From positions 297,924 to 361,923 of the forward strand of contig NZ_BMQY01000004.1 of the NCBI RefSeq assembly GCF_014648355.1: a DNA stretch of 64,000 bases, read 5' to 3'. A program made the position numbers and the translations under genes. Below, piece after piece: positions 7,512 to 16,505 of the stretch (positions within the stretch are counted from its first letter, which is position 1; the number at the start of each line of letters is the position of its first letter). This DNA is from Couchioplanes azureus (lineage in GTDB: Bacteria; Actinomycetota; Actinomycetes; Mycobacteriales; Micromonosporaceae). Under the pieces are notes generated by a model, which worked only from the letters and a program-made list of their open reading frames with translations, made no database searches and had not been told where the DNA came from.

Positions 7512-8846
7512 TCACAGTTGGCGGCACCCTGCCCGGGCCCGCCCCGCGTCCGGGCCCGGGCCCGCCTGCGTGCCCTCCGGCCGGCGCCGGGCAAAGGCCC
7601 CCGCGCCACGACTGCCAGCGCGGTCTGCGCCGGCACGGCCCCCGCCGGCACGGCGGGTGAGAGCCCTAGCCGTGAACCCGGCGAGCGCGACGACCGCGGG
7701 CACCACCACGTAGCTGCCGCTGAGCAGGAGTGTCAGTCCGGTGAGCGCAGTGCCGGCGATCGCGGTCGCGCGCATCGGGCCCGCCGGCAGCAGCCGGACC
7801 GCCGCCAGGCTGCCCAGGGCCATGACGGCGGCCAGGCATGCCGAGGTCGCCCGCAGAAGGGGATCCAGGCCGACCGGCCGGAGCAGCGTGGCCGCGCCGA
7901 CGACGGCGACCCCCGCGCCCAGCGCCACCAGACTGCGGTACGGCGACGAGATCCGGTGCGGCAGCAGCCGTCGCCCGGCGAGCGCCACCGCCAGGCGGGA
8001 CGCCCCGGCCACGTACGTGTTGATCGCGCCGAACGTCAGGACCAGGGCCGCGACCGTGGTCACCGGTCCGGCGGCCGCGCCGATCCGCGTGGCCAGCATG
8101 GCCGTGAGCGGCACCGGCGAGGACGCCGCGCCGGAGCCGACGACCGTGACCGCCACGCCCAGATAGACCATGGTGATCGCCGCCAGGGTGAGGCCGGTCG
8201 CCGTCAGCAGGCGCCGCCCGGCGAACTCCGCCGAGAGGTGGCTGGCGGCCTCCCAGCCCACGAAGGCGAAGATCAGGACACCGGCCGCGCTGCCGACGCC
8301 GCCGAGGCCGTGCGGCAGGAAGGGCTCGAAACGGCCGGCGCGGACCGCGGGCAGGCTCGCGGCGACCGCGGCGGTCAGCACCGCGAGCAGGATGCCGACC
8401 ATCACGACCTGCATGCGACCGCTGGTCCGCAGACCCGCCGCGTTGGCGGCGAACGCCGACGCCAGCAGTCCGCAGGCGAACACCGCGGCGACCCGGCCGT
8501 CCCCGCCGAACGCCTGCGCCGCGTAGACGCCACCCGCGAGCGCCCCGGCCAGCGTGCCGAGCGGCACCGCGGCGAGGAACCACCATCCGGCGATCGAGTA
8601 CGCCCAGCGGCCCATCGCCATCCCGGCGAAGTGCGCCACCCCGCCGCCGTCCGGATGGCGCAGCCCGAGCAGTGCGAACGTGAACGCGACCGGGACGCTG
8701 ATGAGGATCAGCGCCGCCCAGGCCAGAACCGATCCGGGTCCCGCCGCCTCCGCGGCCAGGTGCGGAAGCACCAGCATGCCGGGTCCCAGCACACCACCGA
8801 GCACGGTCGCCGTCCCCTGCCACACTCCCAATCGATGCCGTGTCAT
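7512..8846 (-). CDS. APC-family amino-acid permease
   Basis: 444 residues from ATG 8846. About twelve hydrophobic helices are visible, beginning with the APC signature GTATVLGGVLGPGMLVLP and a conserved helix FAFVGWEAASHLSAEF. The first helix motif and length fit the amino acid-polyamine-organocation superfamily, importing an amino acid or amine. The last ~35 residues are a hydrophilic Arg/Gly/Ala tail. It is divergent from an Lrp/AsnC regulator at 8926, the classic arrangement for an amino-acid transporter controlled by its substrate. The substrate cannot be read from sequence. Confidence 0.85.
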   Translation of the reverse strand: MTRHRLGVWQGTATVLGGVLGPGMLVLPHLAAEAAGPGSVLAWAALILISVPVAFTFALLGLRHPDGGGVAHFAGMAMGRWAYSIAGWWFLAAVPLGTLAGALAGGVYAAQAFGGDGRVAAVFACGLLASAFAANAAGLRTSGRMQVVMVGILLAVLTAAVAASLPAVRAGRFEPFLPHGLGGVGSAAGVLIFAFVGWEAASHLSAEFAGRRLLTATGLTLAAITMVYLGVAVTVVGSGAASSPVPLTAMLATRIGAAAGPVTTVAALVLTFGAINTYVAGASRLAVALAGRRLLPHRISSPYRSLVALGAGVAVVGAATLLRPVGLDPLLRATSACLAAVMALGSLAAVRLLPAGPMRATAIAGTALTGLTLLLSGSYVVVPAVVALAGFTARALTRRAGGGRAGADRAGSRGAGAFARRRPEGTQAGPGPDAGRARAGCRQL

Positions 8847-8864
8847 GCGACGACGGTAGGCAAC

Positions 8865-8894
8865 CGTTCGATCCGAGCCCCCGCACGCCGAACG
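8865..8894. promoter_or_regulatory. Inverted repeat between permease and Lrp/AsnC gene
   Basis: CGTTCG (8865-8870) and CGAACG (8889-8894) form a 6-bp inverted repeat spaced by 18 bases in the short divergent gap. The position suits an operator for the AsnC-type regulator acting on both genes. The site is short and may be chance. Confidence 0.3.
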
Positions 8895-8925
8895 AATGGT
8901 CGAAACCCGATGGCAAAATGGGCCG

Positions 8926-9390
8926 GTGGACGAACTTGACGCGCGAATCGTCGGCCTGCTCCAGTCAGATGCCCGGCTCTCCAACCGGGAGCTCGCCCGG
9001 CAGCTCGGCGTCGCCCCGTCGACCTGCCTGGAGCGGGTCCGGTCGCTGGCCCGCCGCGGCGTGATCAGGGGCTATCACGCCGACATCGACCCGGCGGCGC
9101 TCAACCGCGGCGTACAGGCGATGATCTCGGTGCAGGTCCGGCCGCTGAGCCGGGCCGTCATCGACACCTTCAAGGCATCGGCGGCGCAGATGCCCGAGGT
9201 GCTCAGCGTCTTCGTCCTGGCCGGCGGTGACGACTTCCTGCTGCACGTCGGGGTGCCCGATCTCGACGCGATGCACGCCTTCCTCCTCGACCGGCTCAGC
9301 AAACGCCGCGAGGTCACCGGCTTCCGCACGTCCGTCATCTACCAGCAGGTCAGCAACCCGGCGCCGGGCCTGCTCCCCGGGCCCGCCTGA
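8926..9390 (+). CDS. Lrp/AsnC-family transcriptional regulator
   Basis: 154 residues. An N-terminal winged helix-turn-helix (VDELDARIVGLLQSDARLSN, then LGVAPSTCLERVRSL) is followed by an RAM/AsnC ligand-binding domain with the usual alpha-beta pattern and a conserved glycine-rich GGDDFLLHVGVPDL. GTG 8926 gives the canonical family start; an upstream ATG at 8896 would add ten residues. It is divergent from the APC permease at 7512-8846 and very likely regulates it in response to an amino acid. Confidence 0.88.
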   Translation: MDELDARIVGLLQSDARLSNRELARQLGVAPSTCLERVRSLARRGVIRGYHADIDPAALNRGVQAMISVQVRPLSRAVIDTFKASAAQMPEVLSVFVLAGGDDFLLHVGVPDLDAMHAFLLDRLSKRREVTGFRTSVIYQQVSNPAPGLLPGPA

Positions 9391-9408
9391 CCGCGGAGGC
9401 GCCGACGC

Positions 9409-10206
9409 TCAGACGCGTACCGGGAGCTCCAGGGTCTGGCCCCGCTCCACCGGCCGGATGCCCGTCAGGCCCGCCTCGCGCGCCCGGTCCAGGTACGTGG
9501 AGACCGGCATCTTCTGGACCTTGTAGTCGTCGTTGTGGATCGGCACGGTCAGCCCGGGCCGGATCAGCTCGGTGGTGGCGACGCCGTGCCGGTCGTCCAT
9601 GGTCAGCAGCATGCCGAGCACCCGGGTGCCCCCGAGGTGGATGAGCATGGCGTCGATCGGGCCGCACCGCTGCGGGATCTCCTGCAGCCACGGGCCGTGC
9701 AGGGTGTCGCCCGTGATGTACAGGCGCAGGCGGCAGCGGCCCTCGGCTTCCAGCTCGAGCACCGAGCCCATCACCGCCGGCAGCAGCAGGTCGACCGGGC
9801 CGGGCCCGTGCCTGCCGGGTACGGCCGTGACGCGCAGCCGCTGGCCGCCGCGCTCCCACTCGCAGGTCTCCCAGGTCGCCAGCCCTCGGGCGTCGCTGAA
9901 CCGCTTGCGCCGCAACCTGCGCTGCGCCTGCGGGGTGGTGACGATCGGCAGCCCGGACGGCAGGTCGCGGCGCGCGGCCCGGTCGAAGTGGTCGCCGTGC
10001 AGGTGCGACAGCAGCACGGCGTCCAGCGCCGCGACGTCGACCACCTCCAGGACCGGGTCGAGGACGCGCTTGGTCCACAGGCCGTTGCCGAGGTACACCC
10101 GGCTGCCCGCCGGCCCGAAGGCCGGGTCGGTCAGCAGGCTGAAGCCGCCCAGGCGGAGCACGGTGGTCGCGTTGCCCACGAAGGTCACGCTCGCGTTCAC
10201 GGTCAT
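9409..10206 (-). CDS. MBL-fold metal-dependent hydrolase (UlaG-like)
   Basis: 265 residues. A UlaG/RomA-type metallo-beta-lactamase fold with metal motif SHLHGDHFD near residue 70 and further metal ligands in the GRHG and ITGD segments. Members act on varied ester, lactone or phosphodiester substrates in the cytoplasm; the substrate here is unknown. It ends 18 bases from the end of the convergent lrp-like gene and is followed upstream by a SUKH-like gene on the same strand. Confidence 0.85.
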   Translation of the reverse strand: MTVNASVTFVGNATTVLRLGGFSLLTDPAFGPAGSRVYLGNGLWTKRVLDPVLEVVDVAALDAVLLSHLHGDHFDRAARRDLPSGLPIVTTPQAQRRLRRKRFSDARGLATWETCEWERGGQRLRVTAVPGRHGPGPVDLLLPAVMGSVLELEAEGRCRLRLYITGDTLHGPWLQEIPQRCGPIDAMLIHLGGTRVLGMLLTMDDRHGVATTELIRPGLTVPIHNDDYKVQKMPVSTYLDRAREAGLTGIRPVERGQTLELPVRV

Positions 10207-10255
10207 CCCGGGCGCGTACCCGCGGACGAGGCGTTCATGCGGGCCCCGGCGCGGA

Positions 10256-10666
10256 TCAGCCGAGGTCGTCGCCGGCGAGCGCGCGGGTCACGTAGTCCGC
10301 CAGGTCGGTCGCGACCGTGCGACACACACCGGTGCGCCGCTCCCAGGCGACGATGCCGCGCGACGGGTCCGCGGGGACGCAGCCGACCAGCTCGTCGCCG
10401 TCCGCGCCACCGCCCCCGAACAGGAGCAGAGCGCCGGGCCGCAGCGCAAGGTTGTCGCGCACGATGCGCTCGACCGGCCACACCACGGGCAGGCCGCCAC
10501 GGCCGCGCACGCCGCCGGTCTCGCACAGCAGCTCGGCGAGGTCCTCCGGGAGCGCCGCACCGAGCCGCTCCCCCGCGGCCGCGACGTCCTGCGGGGCCGC
10601 GGCACCGGCGAGCGTGGCCGAGGGCAGCACCGCGAGGACGACGTCACGCCACGAGACCGCGAGCAT
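10256..10666 (-). CDS. SMI1/KNR4 (SUKH)-like protein
   Basis: 136 residues from ATG 10666 (AGGA eight bases upstream; an ATG at 10675 would overlap that ribosome site). The pattern LGAALPEDLAELLCETGGV, a central PVVWPVERIVRDN, then LLLFGGGGADGDELVG and a C-terminal IVAWE....VATDLADYVTRAL matches the SUKH fold. SUKH proteins are often immunity proteins against nuclease toxins, but many are housekeeping. No toxin or polymorphic-toxin gene is adjacent, so an immunity role is unsupported here. Similarity is by eye. Confidence 0.6.
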   Translation of the reverse strand: MLAVSWRDVVLAVLPSATLAGAAAPQDVAAAGERLGAALPEDLAELLCETGGVRGRGGLPVVWPVERIVRDNLALRPGALLLFGGGGADGDELVGCVPADPSRGIVAWERRTGVCRTVATDLADYVTRALAGDDLG

Positions 10667-10842
10667 GGTGGCCATCCTACGAGGACGGCCGGTCCCGGAC
10701 GAGGACCGGCCCGTTTCCACCACATCGACGCACGTCATGCAGGATCGGCCGGGAGCACGGACGCGGGCGGGGCGAGGAACCGGCAGCTTTCGATCACGTC
10801 GGGTCCCCGGGTCGACAGCCGACTCCGGATGAAGAGGCGAGG

Positions 10843-11262
10843 TCAGGAGGGCGGGATGGGGATGTCCGGCTCGGCGGCCCGCGCCGCCCGGATGCGCACG
10901 CCCAGCTCGTACAGTCGGCGGGCGTCGGTCTGGGCGTATTCCAGCGCGCGCGTGGCGAGCTGCTCGGCGGCACGGCTGACCGTCTCGGCGACCTCGCGGG
11001 CCACCGCGTGCGCCGCCTCGGCCTGGTCGACCTGCGCGACGAGCCTGAGGTTGCCGGGCTCCTCGCGGTGCGCGTCGCGCAGCACGGTGAGCAGCTCCCA
11101 GGCCAGGCGCTCGTCGCGGTGGGCGGCCTGCTGGGCATCGGCCGCCGAGAGGGCGGCCAGGTCACGGTTGACGGCACGCACCGCTATGTCGTCGCGCAGC
11201 GCTTCGTACTCGGCGAGGAGCTGACGGCGCTCCTCCGGCGACATCCCCGAAAGCTCGGACAC
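10843..11262 (-). CDS. Uncharacterised helical protein
   Basis: 139 residues, almost entirely predicted helix: Ala, Arg and Glu-rich with heptad-like spacing from residues 5 to 125, no signal peptide and no membrane segment. It starts MSELSGMSPEERRQLLAEYE and ends with a proline-containing tail. I do not recognise a family. It stands alone between a SUKH-like gene and the MBL gene of the ebo-like operon. Confidence 0.6.
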   Translation of the reverse strand: MSELSGMSPEERRQLLAEYEALRDDIAVRAVNRDLAALSAADAQQAAHRDERLAWELLTVLRDAHREEPGNLRLVAQVDQAEAAHAVAREVAETVSRAAEQLATRALEYAQTDARRLYELGVRIRAARAAEPDIPIPPS

Positions 11263-11337
11263 CCCAGCAAGCTAGCACCGCGGACCGCAGGTTTGTCCAC
11301 CGTCGACCCGAACGAGGACGCAGATGCCGGTCGATGT

Positions 11338-12018
11338 TCAGCGGTCGGCGGCGACGTAGGCGCGGAACGCCTCGACGGCGCGCCCGGTCAGGGCGCGACC
11401 GTGGCCGAAGACGGCGTGGTCGAAGTCCAGCTCGGCGAGCCGGGCGACGCTGCGGCGCTGCGCGTCCAGATCCGCCGAGACCATCTTCGGGGCACTGCCG
11501 ATCCGGCCCCCGCGCCGCCCGCCCGCCGCGTCGCCGGCGAAGAGCACCCCTCCCGCGCGGTCCAGCAGGTACGACATGTGGCCGGGGGTGTGCCCGGGGG
11601 TGTGCAGGGCGGTGAAGCCCGGCACGGGCACGGCGCCGTCCTCGCTCACCACCTCGTCGACCGTCGCGGGCTCCGCCCGGCCCATGACGAGGCCGACCAG
11701 CTTCACCACCGGGTGGCGCGAGACCGCCTGGATCTCTCCGGTCACGTACGGCACGTCGTCGCGGTGGGCGACGACCCGCGCCCCGGACCGGCGGCGCACC
11801 TCGGCGAGGCCGCCGGTGTGGTCGGGATGGTGGTGGGTGAGCAGCACGGTGGTGACGTCGCCGATCGTGCGGCGGATGTCGTGCAGGGCCCGCCCGATGC
11901 GCGCCGACCGGCCCGGCAGTCCGGTGTCGACGAGCACCACGCCGTCGTCGGTGACGACGAGGTGCACGTGGACATAGCCGATCCCGACCTCGAAGACGCC
12001 GTCCACCACTTCACGCAT
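11338..12018 (-). CDS. MBL-fold metallo-hydrolase (glyoxalase II-like class)
   Basis: 226 residues with the full metal motif THHHPDHTGG near residue 61, a second metal histidine in LHTPGHTPGH and GDAAGG. The fold is the generic cytoplasmic MBL hydrolase family. The gene begins 41 bases after the polyprenyl synthase stop, so it may be the last gene of the long leftward ebo-like operon, though it is not translationally overlapped like the others. Substrate unknown. Confidence 0.88.
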   Translation of the reverse strand: MREVVDGVFEVGIGYVHVHLVVTDDGVVLVDTGLPGRSARIGRALHDIRRTIGDVTTVLLTHHHPDHTGGLAEVRRRSGARVVAHRDDVPYVTGEIQAVSRHPVVKLVGLVMGRAEPATVDEVVSEDGAVPVPGFTALHTPGHTPGHMSYLLDRAGGVLFAGDAAGGRRGGRIGSAPKMVSADLDAQRRSVARLAELDFDHAVFGHGRALTGRAVEAFRAYVAADR

Positions 12019-12059
12019 GGCGTGATGATGCCATCCCCGGCGCAGGGGCGGGGAGGGGA

Positions 12060-13130
12060 TCAGCGATGACGGGTGACGACCGAGGCAGCCAGCGTGGCCA
12101 GGGCCGCCCGCGCGTCCGGGGTGAGCGGCGCGCGGTCCAGGGCCGCGGTGGCCGCGGCGGCGCGCCGCCCGATCAGCTCCTCGATCCCGTCCCTGGCGCC
12201 GGTCGCCTCGATGATCGCCCGCAGCTCCCCCGCGCCCGCCTCGTCGAGGCCGGGATCGCCGAAGAGCTCCCGGATCCGGGCGTGCTGGGCCCGGTCGGCG
12301 CGGTCGCGGGCCAGCGCCAGCATCGCGGTGGGCTTGCCCTCGCGCAGGTCGTCGAGGACCGGCTTGCCGGTGACGGCGGGGTCGCCGAAGACGCCGAGCA
12401 CGTCGTCGCGCAGCTGGAAGGCGTCGCCGAGCGGATCGCCGAAGGCCTGCAGCGCCGCCTGCAGCCGCGGGCCGGCCCCGGCCAGTCCGGCGCCGATCTG
12501 CAGCGGCCGGGTGACGGTGTAGCGGGCGGCCTTCATCCGGATCACGGTGAGCGCCCCGGCGACCGAGCCGTGGCCGACGCCGGACACGAGATCGAGGTAC
12601 TGACCGGCGATGACCTCCGTGCGCATCGCCGTGAACATCCGGTAGCCGCGGTGGATCCACTCGACGGGCAGACCGCAGTCGTGGAACATGTGGTCCGCCC
12701 AGGCGGCGCAGAGATCGCCGCAGAGCAGGGCGGCGCTCTGGCCGTACCGGACGGCCTCGCCCCGCCAGCGGTGGCGGGCGTGCAGGTCGGCGAAGTGGCG
12801 GTGGACGGTCGGCTGGCCGCGGCGCAGCGCGCTGCCGTCCATGATGTCGTCGTGGATGAGGGCGAAGGCGTGGAACAGCTCCAGCGCCGCGGCGGCCGCG
12901 ACGATCGCCTGGCCGTCGGGCTGCCCGGCGCCGCGCCAGCCCCAGTAGCAGAACATCGGGCGCAGGCGCTTGCCGTCGGCGAGCACGAACCGGCGGACGG
13001 CGTCGAGCACCCCGCGGGGTGTGCCGTCCGGCCAGTGCGGGCGCTGCCGGTCCAGGTACGCGACGAGCGCCGCCTCGCACCGGCGGGCCAGCCCGGCCGC
13101 GTCGGTCTGCGCGGCCGTCCCGACGGTCAC
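12060..13130 (-). CDS. Polyprenyl diphosphate synthase (ebo-like operon)
   Basis: 356 residues from GTG 13130, overlapping the phosphodiesterase stop as GTGA. The first aspartate-rich motif is IHDDIMD in LFHAFALIHDDIMDGSALRR, and the second is FQLRDDVLGVFGD. The motifs GKRLRPM and GKPTAML are also present, so trans-prenyl chain elongation from IPP and an allylic diphosphate is expected. Chain length cannot be told. In this operon it plausibly supplies the prenyl donor to the UbiA-type transferase encoded at 17940-18788. A much longer in-frame open stretch upstream reads through other genes in the wrong frame and is not part of the protein. Confidence 0.9.
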   Translation of the reverse strand: MTVGTAAQTDAAGLARRCEAALVAYLDRQRPHWPDGTPRGVLDAVRRFVLADGKRLRPMFCYWGWRGAGQPDGQAIVAAAAALELFHAFALIHDDIMDGSALRRGQPTVHRHFADLHARHRWRGEAVRYGQSAALLCGDLCAAWADHMFHDCGLPVEWIHRGYRMFTAMRTEVIAGQYLDLVSGVGHGSVAGALTVIRMKAARYTVTRPLQIGAGLAGAGPRLQAALQAFGDPLGDAFQLRDDVLGVFGDPAVTGKPVLDDLREGKPTAMLALARDRADRAQHARIRELFGDPGLDEAGAGELRAIIEATGARDGIEELIGRRAAAATAALDRAPLTPDARAALATLAASVVTRHR

Positions 13131-14509
13131 GACCTCAGCCCCGCGAGCTCGAGCAGCAGCCCCTTCACCTCGGTGGCGGCGACCGCCGGGCGCTGGGCCG
13201 CCGGGTCGGAGCAGAGCAGCACCGGCGCGTCGGCCGGGTCGGTGGGCGGGCGCCCGTGCGAGCCGCGGACCGCGCGGGCGCCGGCGTCCAGGCCCACCAC
13301 GCTCATCGTGTAGCGCAGGCCGAGCTTCCTGCGCAGCAGGGCGAGCGCGGCGCGGCCCCGGGCCGCGGCCGGGCCGGCCGGGTCGAAGAAGAGCTCGGCG
13401 GGGTCGTAGCCCGGCTTGCGGTGGATCTCGACCAGCCGCGCGAAGTCGGGCGCCGCGGCGTCGTCGAGCCAGTAGTAGTAGGTGAACCAGGAGTCGGGCT
13501 CGGCGACGACGACCAGCTCGCCCGAGCGTTCGTGGTCGAGCCCGTGCGCGGCCTGGGCGGGCCGGTCCAGCACCTCGGCGACGCCGGGCAGGCCGGCGCA
13601 GAGCTTCGCCACCGCCGGGACGTCGTCGGCGGACGCCACGTAGACGTGGGCGATCTGGTGGTCGGCCACGGCGAAGGCCCGCGAGGTCCAGGGATCGAGG
13701 TACTCCATCCCGGCCTGGGTGTACACGTGCAGCAACCCCTCGGCGCGCAGCAGCCGGTTGACGTCGACGGGCCGGGACACGTCGGTGATGCCGTACTCGG
13801 ACACGACGGCGACGACCGCCCCGCGCCGGGCGGCGGCGTCGAGCAGCGGGCCGAGGGTGGCGTCCAGCTCGGCGGCGGCCCGGGCGGCCTGCGGGGCCGA
13901 CGGGCCGTGGCGTTGCAGGTCGTAGTCGAGGTGCGGAACGTAGACCAGGGTGAGGTCCGGGTCGTGCGCGGCCATGATCCGCTGCGCCGCGCCGCAGATC
14001 CAGGCCGAGGAGGCGATCCCGGCCTTCGCGCCCCAGTAGCTGAACAGCGGGAAGGTGCCGAGCTCGGCGGTCAGGGTGTCGTGCAGCTGCGGCGGGTACG
14101 TGTAGCAGTCCGGGTCCTTGCGCCCGTCGGCGTGGTAGATCGGCCGCGGGGTCACCGTCCAGTCGACCGGGGCGCCCATCGCGTACCACCAGCAGACGTT
14201 GGCGACGGTGTAGCCGGGTACGAGCGAGCGGGCGGCGTCCCACACCTTCTCGCCGCGGACCAGGGCGTGGTGCTGGCGCCAGAGGAGCACCTCGCCGAGG
14301 TCGCGGAAGTACCAGCCGTTGCCGACGATGCCGTGCCCGCTGGGCAGCGTGCCGGTGAGGAACGTCGACTGCACCGTGCACGTCACCGCGGGCAGCACGG
14401 TGCCCAGCGGCGCCTGGAAGCCGGCCTCGGCGAGCCGCGTCAGGCGGGGCATGTGCCGCAGCAGCCGCGGGGTCAGGCCGACGACGTCGAGCACGACCAC
14501 GGGCCTCAC
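13127..14509 (-). CDS. Nucleotide pyrophosphatase/phosphodiesterase family protein (EboF-like)
   Basis: 460 residues, GTG start overlapping the eboE-like stop as GTGA. Alkaline-phosphatase superfamily: Asp8 (VVLDVVGLTP), a nucleophile Thr43 in PAVTCTVQSTF, later metal ligands in HLDYDLQRHG and VVSEYG. This is the type I phosphodiesterase/NPP class that also forms the last conserved member of ebo clusters in cyanobacteria and Bacteroidetes. Substrate unknown; it might cleave an activated (nucleotide- or lipid-diphosphate-linked) metabolite. No signal peptide, so probably cytoplasmic. Confidence 0.82.
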   Translation of the reverse strand: MRPVVVLDVVGLTPRLLRHMPRLTRLAEAGFQAPLGTVLPAVTCTVQSTFLTGTLPSGHGIVGNGWYFRDLGEVLLWRQHHALVRGEKVWDAARSLVPGYTVANVCWWYAMGAPVDWTVTPRPIYHADGRKDPDCYTYPPQLHDTLTAELGTFPLFSYWGAKAGIASSAWICGAAQRIMAAHDPDLTLVYVPHLDYDLQRHGPSAPQAARAAAELDATLGPLLDAAARRGAVVAVVSEYGITDVSRPVDVNRLLRAEGLLHVYTQAGMEYLDPWTSRAFAVADHQIAHVYVASADDVPAVAKLCAGLPGVAEVLDRPAQAAHGLDHERSGELVVVAEPDSWFTYYYWLDDAAAPDFARLVEIHRKPGYDPAELFFDPAGPAAARGRAALALLRRKLGLRYTMSVVGLDAGARAVRGSHGRPPTDPADAPVLLCSDPAAQRPAVAATEVKGLLLELAGLRS

Positions 14510-15657
14510 GACGGCACCCCCTGGGCGGTCGCGAGCCCGAGCGCGGCCAGCCGGGCGCGGGCGAAGAAGAGCTCCGCGGCGATGCCGGACGCCAGCTCCG
14601 CGGGGCCCGCCGGCCGCGACGCCGGCGGCAGCACATGCCAGGTGTACGTCTCCACGTCCAGGTGGTCGCAGCCGGCCGTGTCACCGCCCAGCAGCTCCCG
14701 CAGGGCGGCGGCGAGCACGTCGACGGTGGAGCGCAGCGGCGGGACCGGCGCCTGGTGCAGCGGCACGTGGTAGTGCACCCGCCACGGCTGCGCGTCGCCG
14801 CCGGGCGTGGCCAGCGCCTCGTCCAGGTCGTCGGCGGCCAGCCCGGCCGAGCCCCGGGTCTGGTGCAGGAAGCGCGGTTCGGCGTACTCGCCGAGCACGG
14901 CGGCGTCGCGGCGCGGGTCGGCGCTGGCCAGCGCCGCCGACAGCTGGGTCTTGACCACCGGCAGCCCCGCTCGGCGCAGCCGCCGCAGGGCCTGCGCCGG
15001 CTCCTCCCACGCGCAGGCGAGGTGGGCGAGGTCGAGGCAGACACCGAGCACCGACGTGTCGGCCTCGCCGAGCAGGGCGACCGCCTCCGCGGTCGTCTCG
15101 ACGACGCAGCCGGGCTCCGGCTCGAAGGCCACCCGTACCGGCCGCGGCAGCTCGTGCAGGCCGCGGGCCAGGTCGTCGAGGGCCCGCCGGCAGGCGCCCG
15201 CCCGGTCCGCGTCCCAGGGTTCCCGCCAGGCCAGCGGCAGCGTGGAGATCGACCCGCGCGCGGCGTCACCCGGCAGCAGGTCGGTCAGGATCCGGGCCAG
15301 GTCGAGGGTGTACGCGAGCCGCTGCGGCCTGGTCCAGTCGGGCTGGTAGACGGCGTGCTTGACCACCGGCTCCTGGAACGCCTGGTACGGGAACCCGTTG
15401 AGGGTCACCACCTCCAGCCCCCGGGCGTCCAGGGCGCGGCGCAGGCGCCGGCGGTCGGCGGGCGCCCCGGCGAGCCCGGCGGCGACCGGCGCGGCCAGCC
15501 ACAGGCCGAGCCCGAGCACGTCGGCGCCGAGGCGCTCGCGGATCGGCACGGCGTAAGTGTCGAGCTGCGCCAGGATCCCGTCGAGGCTTTCGGCGGCATG
15601 GACGTTGGTGCAGTACGACAGGTGCACGGTCGTCCCGTCGGGGTGGTACAGGCGCAT
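14506..15657 (-). CDS. eboE: EboE-like metabolite traffic protein (xylose-isomerase-type TIM barrel)
   Basis: 383 residues from ATG 15657, overlapping the TatD-like stop by one base (TGATG). It begins LYHPDGTTVHLSYCTNVHAA, a hallmark start of the EboE family, followed by a TIM barrel with the acidic metal-site residues EPEPGC and CLDLAHLACAW, and VETYTWHVLP near the C-terminus. EboE belongs to the AP-endonuclease-2/xylose-isomerase-like superfamily; in cyanobacteria the ebo genes are needed to traffic a precursor (scytonemin monomer) to the periplasm, by an unknown mechanism. Neighbours are the other ebo-type genes. Confidence 0.85.
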   Translation of the reverse strand: MRLYHPDGTTVHLSYCTNVHAAESLDGILAQLDTYAVPIRERLGADVLGLGLWLAAPVAAGLAGAPADRRRLRRALDARGLEVVTLNGFPYQAFQEPVVKHAVYQPDWTRPQRLAYTLDLARILTDLLPGDAARGSISTLPLAWREPWDADRAGACRRALDDLARGLHELPRPVRVAFEPEPGCVVETTAEAVALLGEADTSVLGVCLDLAHLACAWEEPAQALRRLRRAGLPVVKTQLSAALASADPRRDAAVLGEYAEPRFLHQTRGSAGLAADDLDEALATPGGDAQPWRVHYHVPLHQAPVPPLRSTVDVLAAALRELLGGDTAGCDHLDVETYTWHVLPPASRPAGPAELASGIAAELFFARARLAALGLATAQGVPS

Positions 15658-16505
15658 CAGCTGCCTCCCCGGGCGATCGAGCTGCCGGCGTACGCCCCCG
15701 ATCCGTCGGGCGGCGAGAGGTCCAGGCGCCCCGACCGCCCGTAGAACTCGGCGGGGTTGCGCCACAGCACCCGGTCGACCTCGTCGGCGGTGAACCCGGC
15801 CTCGAGCATCGCCCGCCCGGTGGCGACGGTCAGCAGCGGGTCCGAGTGGCCCCAGTCGGCGGCGGAGTTGACCAGCACGCGCTCGGTGCCGTACTGCGTC
15901 AGGATCTCCACCATCCGCGACGGCGACATCTTGGTCTCGGGGTAGATGGAGAAGCCCAGCCAGCAGCCGGAGTCGCGGACCATGGCGACCGTGACCTCGT
16001 TGAGGTGGTCGACGGCGACCATGCCGGGGTCGATGCCGCAGGCGGCGACGACCTCCAGGCTGCGGCGGGTGCCCGCCGCCTTGTCCCGGTGCGGGGTGTG
16101 CACCAGCGCGGGCAGCTCGTAGCGCACCGCCAGCTCCAGCTGGGCGGCGAAGGCCTCGTCCTCGGCCGGCGTCATCGCGTCGTACCCGATCTCACCGACC
16201 GCGACCACCCCGTCCTTGTCGAGGTAGCGCGGCAGCAGGTCGAGCACTCCCTTGCAGCGCGGGTCGTTGGCCTCCTTGGGGTTGAGCGCGAGGGTGGCGT
16301 GGTGGCGGATGCCGAACTGCGAGGCCCGGTACGGCTCCCACCCGAGCAGCGAGTCGAAGTAGTCGGCGAAGGAGCCCGGGTTGGTGCGCGGCTGCCCGAG
16401 CCAGAACGCGGGCTCGACCACCGCCCGTATCCCGTGGTCCGCCATCCTGCGGTAGTCGTCGGTGGTCCGAGAGGTCATGTGGATGTGCGGGTCGAAGACG
16501 CGCAT
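15657..16505 (-). CDS. eboB: TatD-family metal-dependent hydrolase (EboB-like)
   Basis: 282 residues, ATG 16505 overlapping the eboA-like stop by one base. Amidohydrolase-fold metal motif FDPHIHM at the N-terminus, VGEIGYD for the bridging Glu, LVHTPHRD and VAVDHLNEVT for metal histidines, and VNSAADWGHSDP for the catalytic Asp. TatD relatives are deoxyribonucleases or phosphoesterases/lactonases; the ebo clade is distinct and its substrate unknown. It is centred in the operon between EboA-like and EboE-like genes. Confidence 0.85.
   Translation of the reverse strand: MRVFDPHIHMTSRTTDDYRRMADHGIRAVVEPAFWLGQPRTNPGSFADYFDSLLGWEPYRASQFGIRHHATLALNPKEANDPRCKGVLDLLPRYLDKDGVVAVGEIGYDAMTPAEDEAFAAQLELAVRYELPALVHTPHRDKAAGTRRSLEVVAACGIDPGMVAVDHLNEVTVAMVRDSGCWLGFSIYPETKMSPSRMVEILTQYGTERVLVNSAADWGHSDPLLTVATGRAMLEAGFTADEVDRVLWRNPAEFYGRSGRLDLSPPDGSGAYAGSSIARGGS

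Noticed and set aside
7374..8939. A 521-codon plus-strand frame opposite the amino-acid permease
   Set aside because: Composition is Gln/Arg/Gly-rich with no domain, while the opposite strand encodes a clear twelve-helix permease.
12060..15269. An open frame of over 1000 codons spanning the polyprenyl synthase and two upstream genes
   Set aside because: Only its last 356 codons encode a recognisable protein; the rest is Arg/Pro-rich antisense-like sequence overlapping the EboE-like and phosphodiesterase genes in another frame.
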